Assembly: GCA_023409615.1 (NCBI GenBank) | Contig: JAEYRF010000012.1 | Coordinates: forward strand, 1 to 16,357 | DNA: 16,357 nt | Origin: Bacillota bacterium | GTDB lineage: Bacteria; Bacillota; Clostridia; Acetivibrionales; DTU013 | Direction of reading: 5' to 3' | In this document: positions 14,626-16,357 of the stretch, in pieces | How the letters are laid out: each line of letters starts with the position of its first letter | Position numbering within the stretch: the stretch's first letter is position 1 | Program-made: the position numbers and the translations under genes | Notes under the pieces: generated by a model | The model's database searches: none | The model's input: the letters and a program-made list of their open reading frames with translations, nothing else | Told to the model about the DNA's origin: nothing

Positions 14626-16031
14626 CACTCACGCCTTTCAATTAGAAAATCACGAAACCTAAAATTATTTACTATAATAGTTTCATCAAGTGGAGAAGCC
14701 TTATAAAACGACTTCTTATCCCGCCCATAAAGGCTGATGAAAATCACTTTGATCAAATCTCTTTTGGATTCAAGCGGTAACGTGGATGCAAGAACCGCCT
14801 TATTATCCTTGAGCAGTTCATCAACATATGTATTAATGTTCTTGCGAGAAAACCTGTTCCTGCTTATCTCCTGCATAGTGAGCTTGCGTAATGCTCTTTC
14901 TTCCTCGGAAATACCAAGATTATCACCTAGAACTTCCGGTAGAGACATCTTTTTTGATATTGGCACCACATATAAAGAATCGCTGTCAATATAGCCTTGA
15001 GGGAATATGTTGAAAATCTCAAGCATCACATCGTCAAGCTCATCATTCAGATTGAGGGCATCATCTGCATTGAATTCATTAGAGAGGTACGCCAGGATCT
15101 TTGAAATTTTACCCTCTGCATTATTCGTGTTAGTCAGCAGGAATTTTGCTCTTGCAACAGCACTACCAATATATTTAGCATGCTTGTAATCAATTTCAGA
15201 AACAATATCATCATAATTCCTGAAAGCAGATATAATGCCAAGTATTTTACTTCTGAGTAAATCCTGTGCATCAGTTTCGTCTATAACCTGTTCAATTTCC
15301 TTATATCCTTGAGTAGCCCGTCTGAAAATCTGCTCATCGCTTAAGATCCCATATAGTTTTTCAATTATTGCTGACCTGAAATGTGAAATGTTGTCACTTG
15401 TCTTTATGCGATGGTATGCTTTTGAGCCAATATCCTTATGGTATACAAAGAAGTCATGTACGATCTCTCCAGCTGATTTTTCATTTGTGATCGCATCAAT
15501 ATACTTTTTGATATTTGTGTTCAGTTTTTTGAGTCCTACCATAAGCTCATCTGTATTTTCGACAACCCTTTTGATGATATATTCATATGGCTTGGCATAG
15601 CCTTCCTGATTAAGCAGGGTGGCATGGATCTGCGACACCAAGCTTTGATACTCCATTTCCTCGTTCCTGATAATCTTATTAAAAGACTCTATCATAGTAG
15701 CAGCATAGTCAAACAGATTCACTTTGACTTTAAAATCATTGGTCAGCTCATACTCGATCCAGCCACTATCTTTCAACCTACGCAGGATTGCATTGGCTTT
15801 GGCACGTGAATCCCGTGCTACTTCATTATCATCTTCGTCAAACACCATTTCTACCGTTTCATTGTCAAAATAACGCTCAAGCTCATATAGGATGATTTCC
15901 TTGTCCACTCCAAATGATAGCTCTGTTTTGTAAGTGCTATAAATGAGCTGCAAACAGTCAATATATATCGTTTTATATTTGCTTGTTAAAGTTTTAAAAA
16001 AATCCTCCGGTAAAATTTGAAACAGATTCAC
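14625..16031 (-). CDS. jetA: Wadjet kleisin subunit JetA
   Basis: JetA is the kleisin that bridges the JetC heads and recruits JetB. The 468-residue protein begins VNLFQILPEDFFKTLTSKYKT and continues with YIDCLQLIYSTYKTELSFGVDKE, a wHTH-like LRRLKDSGWIEYEL, and long helical segments, matching the JetA family known as DUF5716 (PF18982) rather than the DUF3375 type found in type I Wadjet. The exact Wadjet type (II or III) cannot be settled here. The start is taken at the GTG at 16031, with AAGGAGGT eight bases upstream; a GTG at 16040 would overlap that site. It is first in the operon. The 73 bases upstream show no convincing promoter, so transcription may begin further upstream or in the GNAT gene. 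Confidence 0.88.
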   Translation of the reverse strand: MNLFQILPEDFFKTLTSKYKTIYIDCLQLIYSTYKTELSFGVDKEIILYELERYFDNETVEMVFDEDDNEVARDSRAKANAILRRLKDSGWIEYELTNDFKVKVNLFDYAATMIESFNKIIRNEEMEYQSLVSQIHATLLNQEGYAKPYEYIIKRVVENTDELMVGLKKLNTNIKKYIDAITNEKSAGEIVHDFFVYHKDIGSKAYHRIKTSDNISHFRSAIIEKLYGILSDEQIFRRATQGYKEIEQVIDETDAQDLLRSKILGIISAFRNYDDIVSEIDYKHAKYIGSAVARAKFLLTNTNNAEGKISKILAYLSNEFNADDALNLNDELDDVMLEIFNIFPQGYIDSDSLYVVPISKKMSLPEVLGDNLGISEEERALRKLTMQEISRNRFSRKNINTYVDELLKDNKAVLASTLPLESKRDLIKVIFISLYGRDKKSFYKASPLDETIIVNNFRFRDFLIERRE

Positions 16032-16104
16032 CTGCCTCACCTCCTTGCCAATTCAACTTATTATTAATTTCACTAAGCGCTAGCTTTATCAATTGAATAA
16101 TCCC

Positions 16105-16357
16105 CTACAGTGTTTTGCGCATTACAACCACGTCGTCCTGCTCTGCAACAGGTACGAATCCTAATTTATCATACAGTCTTGCAGGACCCTTAAAGTCCAT
16201 ATCATACCGTTCTTTTCGTATATGTGCATAGCCTTCAACCGCTTCAAAACCCTCTGCCTTGGCATCGGTAATTACTCTCTCTAAAAGAGCGGTTGACACA
16301 CCCTTACTCCGATATTCAGGGGCAATCGAAAAGCAGACAACCGACATTGTTTTGCCG
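16105..16357 (-). CDS. GNAT-family N-acetyltransferase, C-terminal part (5' end outside window)
   Basis: The frame is open from the right edge to a TAG at 16105, giving 83 residues. It holds the acetyl-CoA binding motif A: CFSIAPEYRSKGVSTALLERVITDAKAEGF, with R-x-x-G-x-(S/A) in the form RSKGVS, followed by a motif-B-like RLYDKLGFVPV. GNAT enzymes move acetyl from acetyl-CoA to amines; the substrate here is unknown. It is codirectional with the Wadjet operon and ends 73 bases before jetA, so it may be cotranscribed. Whether it belongs to the element or the chromosome cannot be told. Confidence 0.85.
   Translation of the reverse strand, partial: GKTMSVVCFSIAPEYRSKGVSTALLERVITDAKAEGFEAVEGYAHIRKERYDMDFKGPARLYDKLGFVPVAEQDDVVVMRKTL

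Larger units (their letters stand above)
4116..16357. mobile_element. Recombinase-bearing element inserted in cotJC (right end not in window)
   Basis: The element begins where cotJC stops matching its family, and its first gene is a large serine recombinase facing the junction, as in prophages, integrative elements and the skin elements of sigK. Contents in order: recombinase, two small ORFs, a DUF6076-like gene, a decayed repeat region, an AAA ATPase, and a Wadjet operon. No second copy of the junction sequence and no cotJC 3' part was found up to the right edge. No phage structural genes and no conjugation genes are visible here. Extension of the element to the window edge is inferred, since the Wadjet or GNAT genes could in principle lie outside a shorter element only if cotJC was lost. 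Confidence 0.65.

Noticed and set aside
16041..16104. Promoter of the Wadjet operon
   Set aside because: TTGATA is present on the minus strand, but no -10 box lies at a suitable distance.

Overview
The window looks like a low-GC, spore-forming Firmicute, most likely class Clostridia. The evidence is the cotJ spore-coat operon, strong AGGAGG-type ribosome binding sites, sigma-A-like promoters and the rpsO-pnp arrangement. No species can be named from the sequence.

Bases 1-3100 are chromosomal and read leftward: a QueG-like iron-sulfur protein, a DinB-family protein, rpsO (ribosomal protein S15) with its own promoter and leader, a terminator, and the first half of pnp (polynucleotide phosphorylase), which also has its own promoter. 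Bases 3291-4115 read rightward and hold cotJA, cotJB and the first 64 codons of cotJC. cotJC stops matching its family just before the conserved E-A/L-H-L-E manganese-ligand segment.

From about 4116 the sequence belongs to an inserted element. Its first gene is a large serine recombinase on the minus strand, whose reading frame runs into the antisense of cotJC. Two small ORFs lie upstream of the recombinase, followed by a DUF6076-like zinc-finger protein. Next is a decayed stretch (7620-8110) with tandem decamers and gene remnants, then an AAA ATPase with a C-terminal PD-(D/E)XK-like segment under a strong promoter nested in inverted repeats. A complete four-gene Wadjet operon (jetA-jetB-jetC-jetD, minus strand, overlapping genes) comes next, and the start of the window's last gene, a GNAT acetyltransferase, runs off the right edge. 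The missing 3' part of cotJC is not in the window, so the element is at least about 12.2 kb, or cotJC is permanently truncated.

The most interesting reading is a skin-like intervening element: a recombinase-encoding element inside a mother-cell sporulation gene that could be removed precisely during sporulation, and that carries an anti-plasmid/anti-phage Wadjet system as cargo. Insertion, recombinase and Wadjet are read directly from the sequence. Developmental excision, and the membership of everything up to the right edge in the element, are inference.
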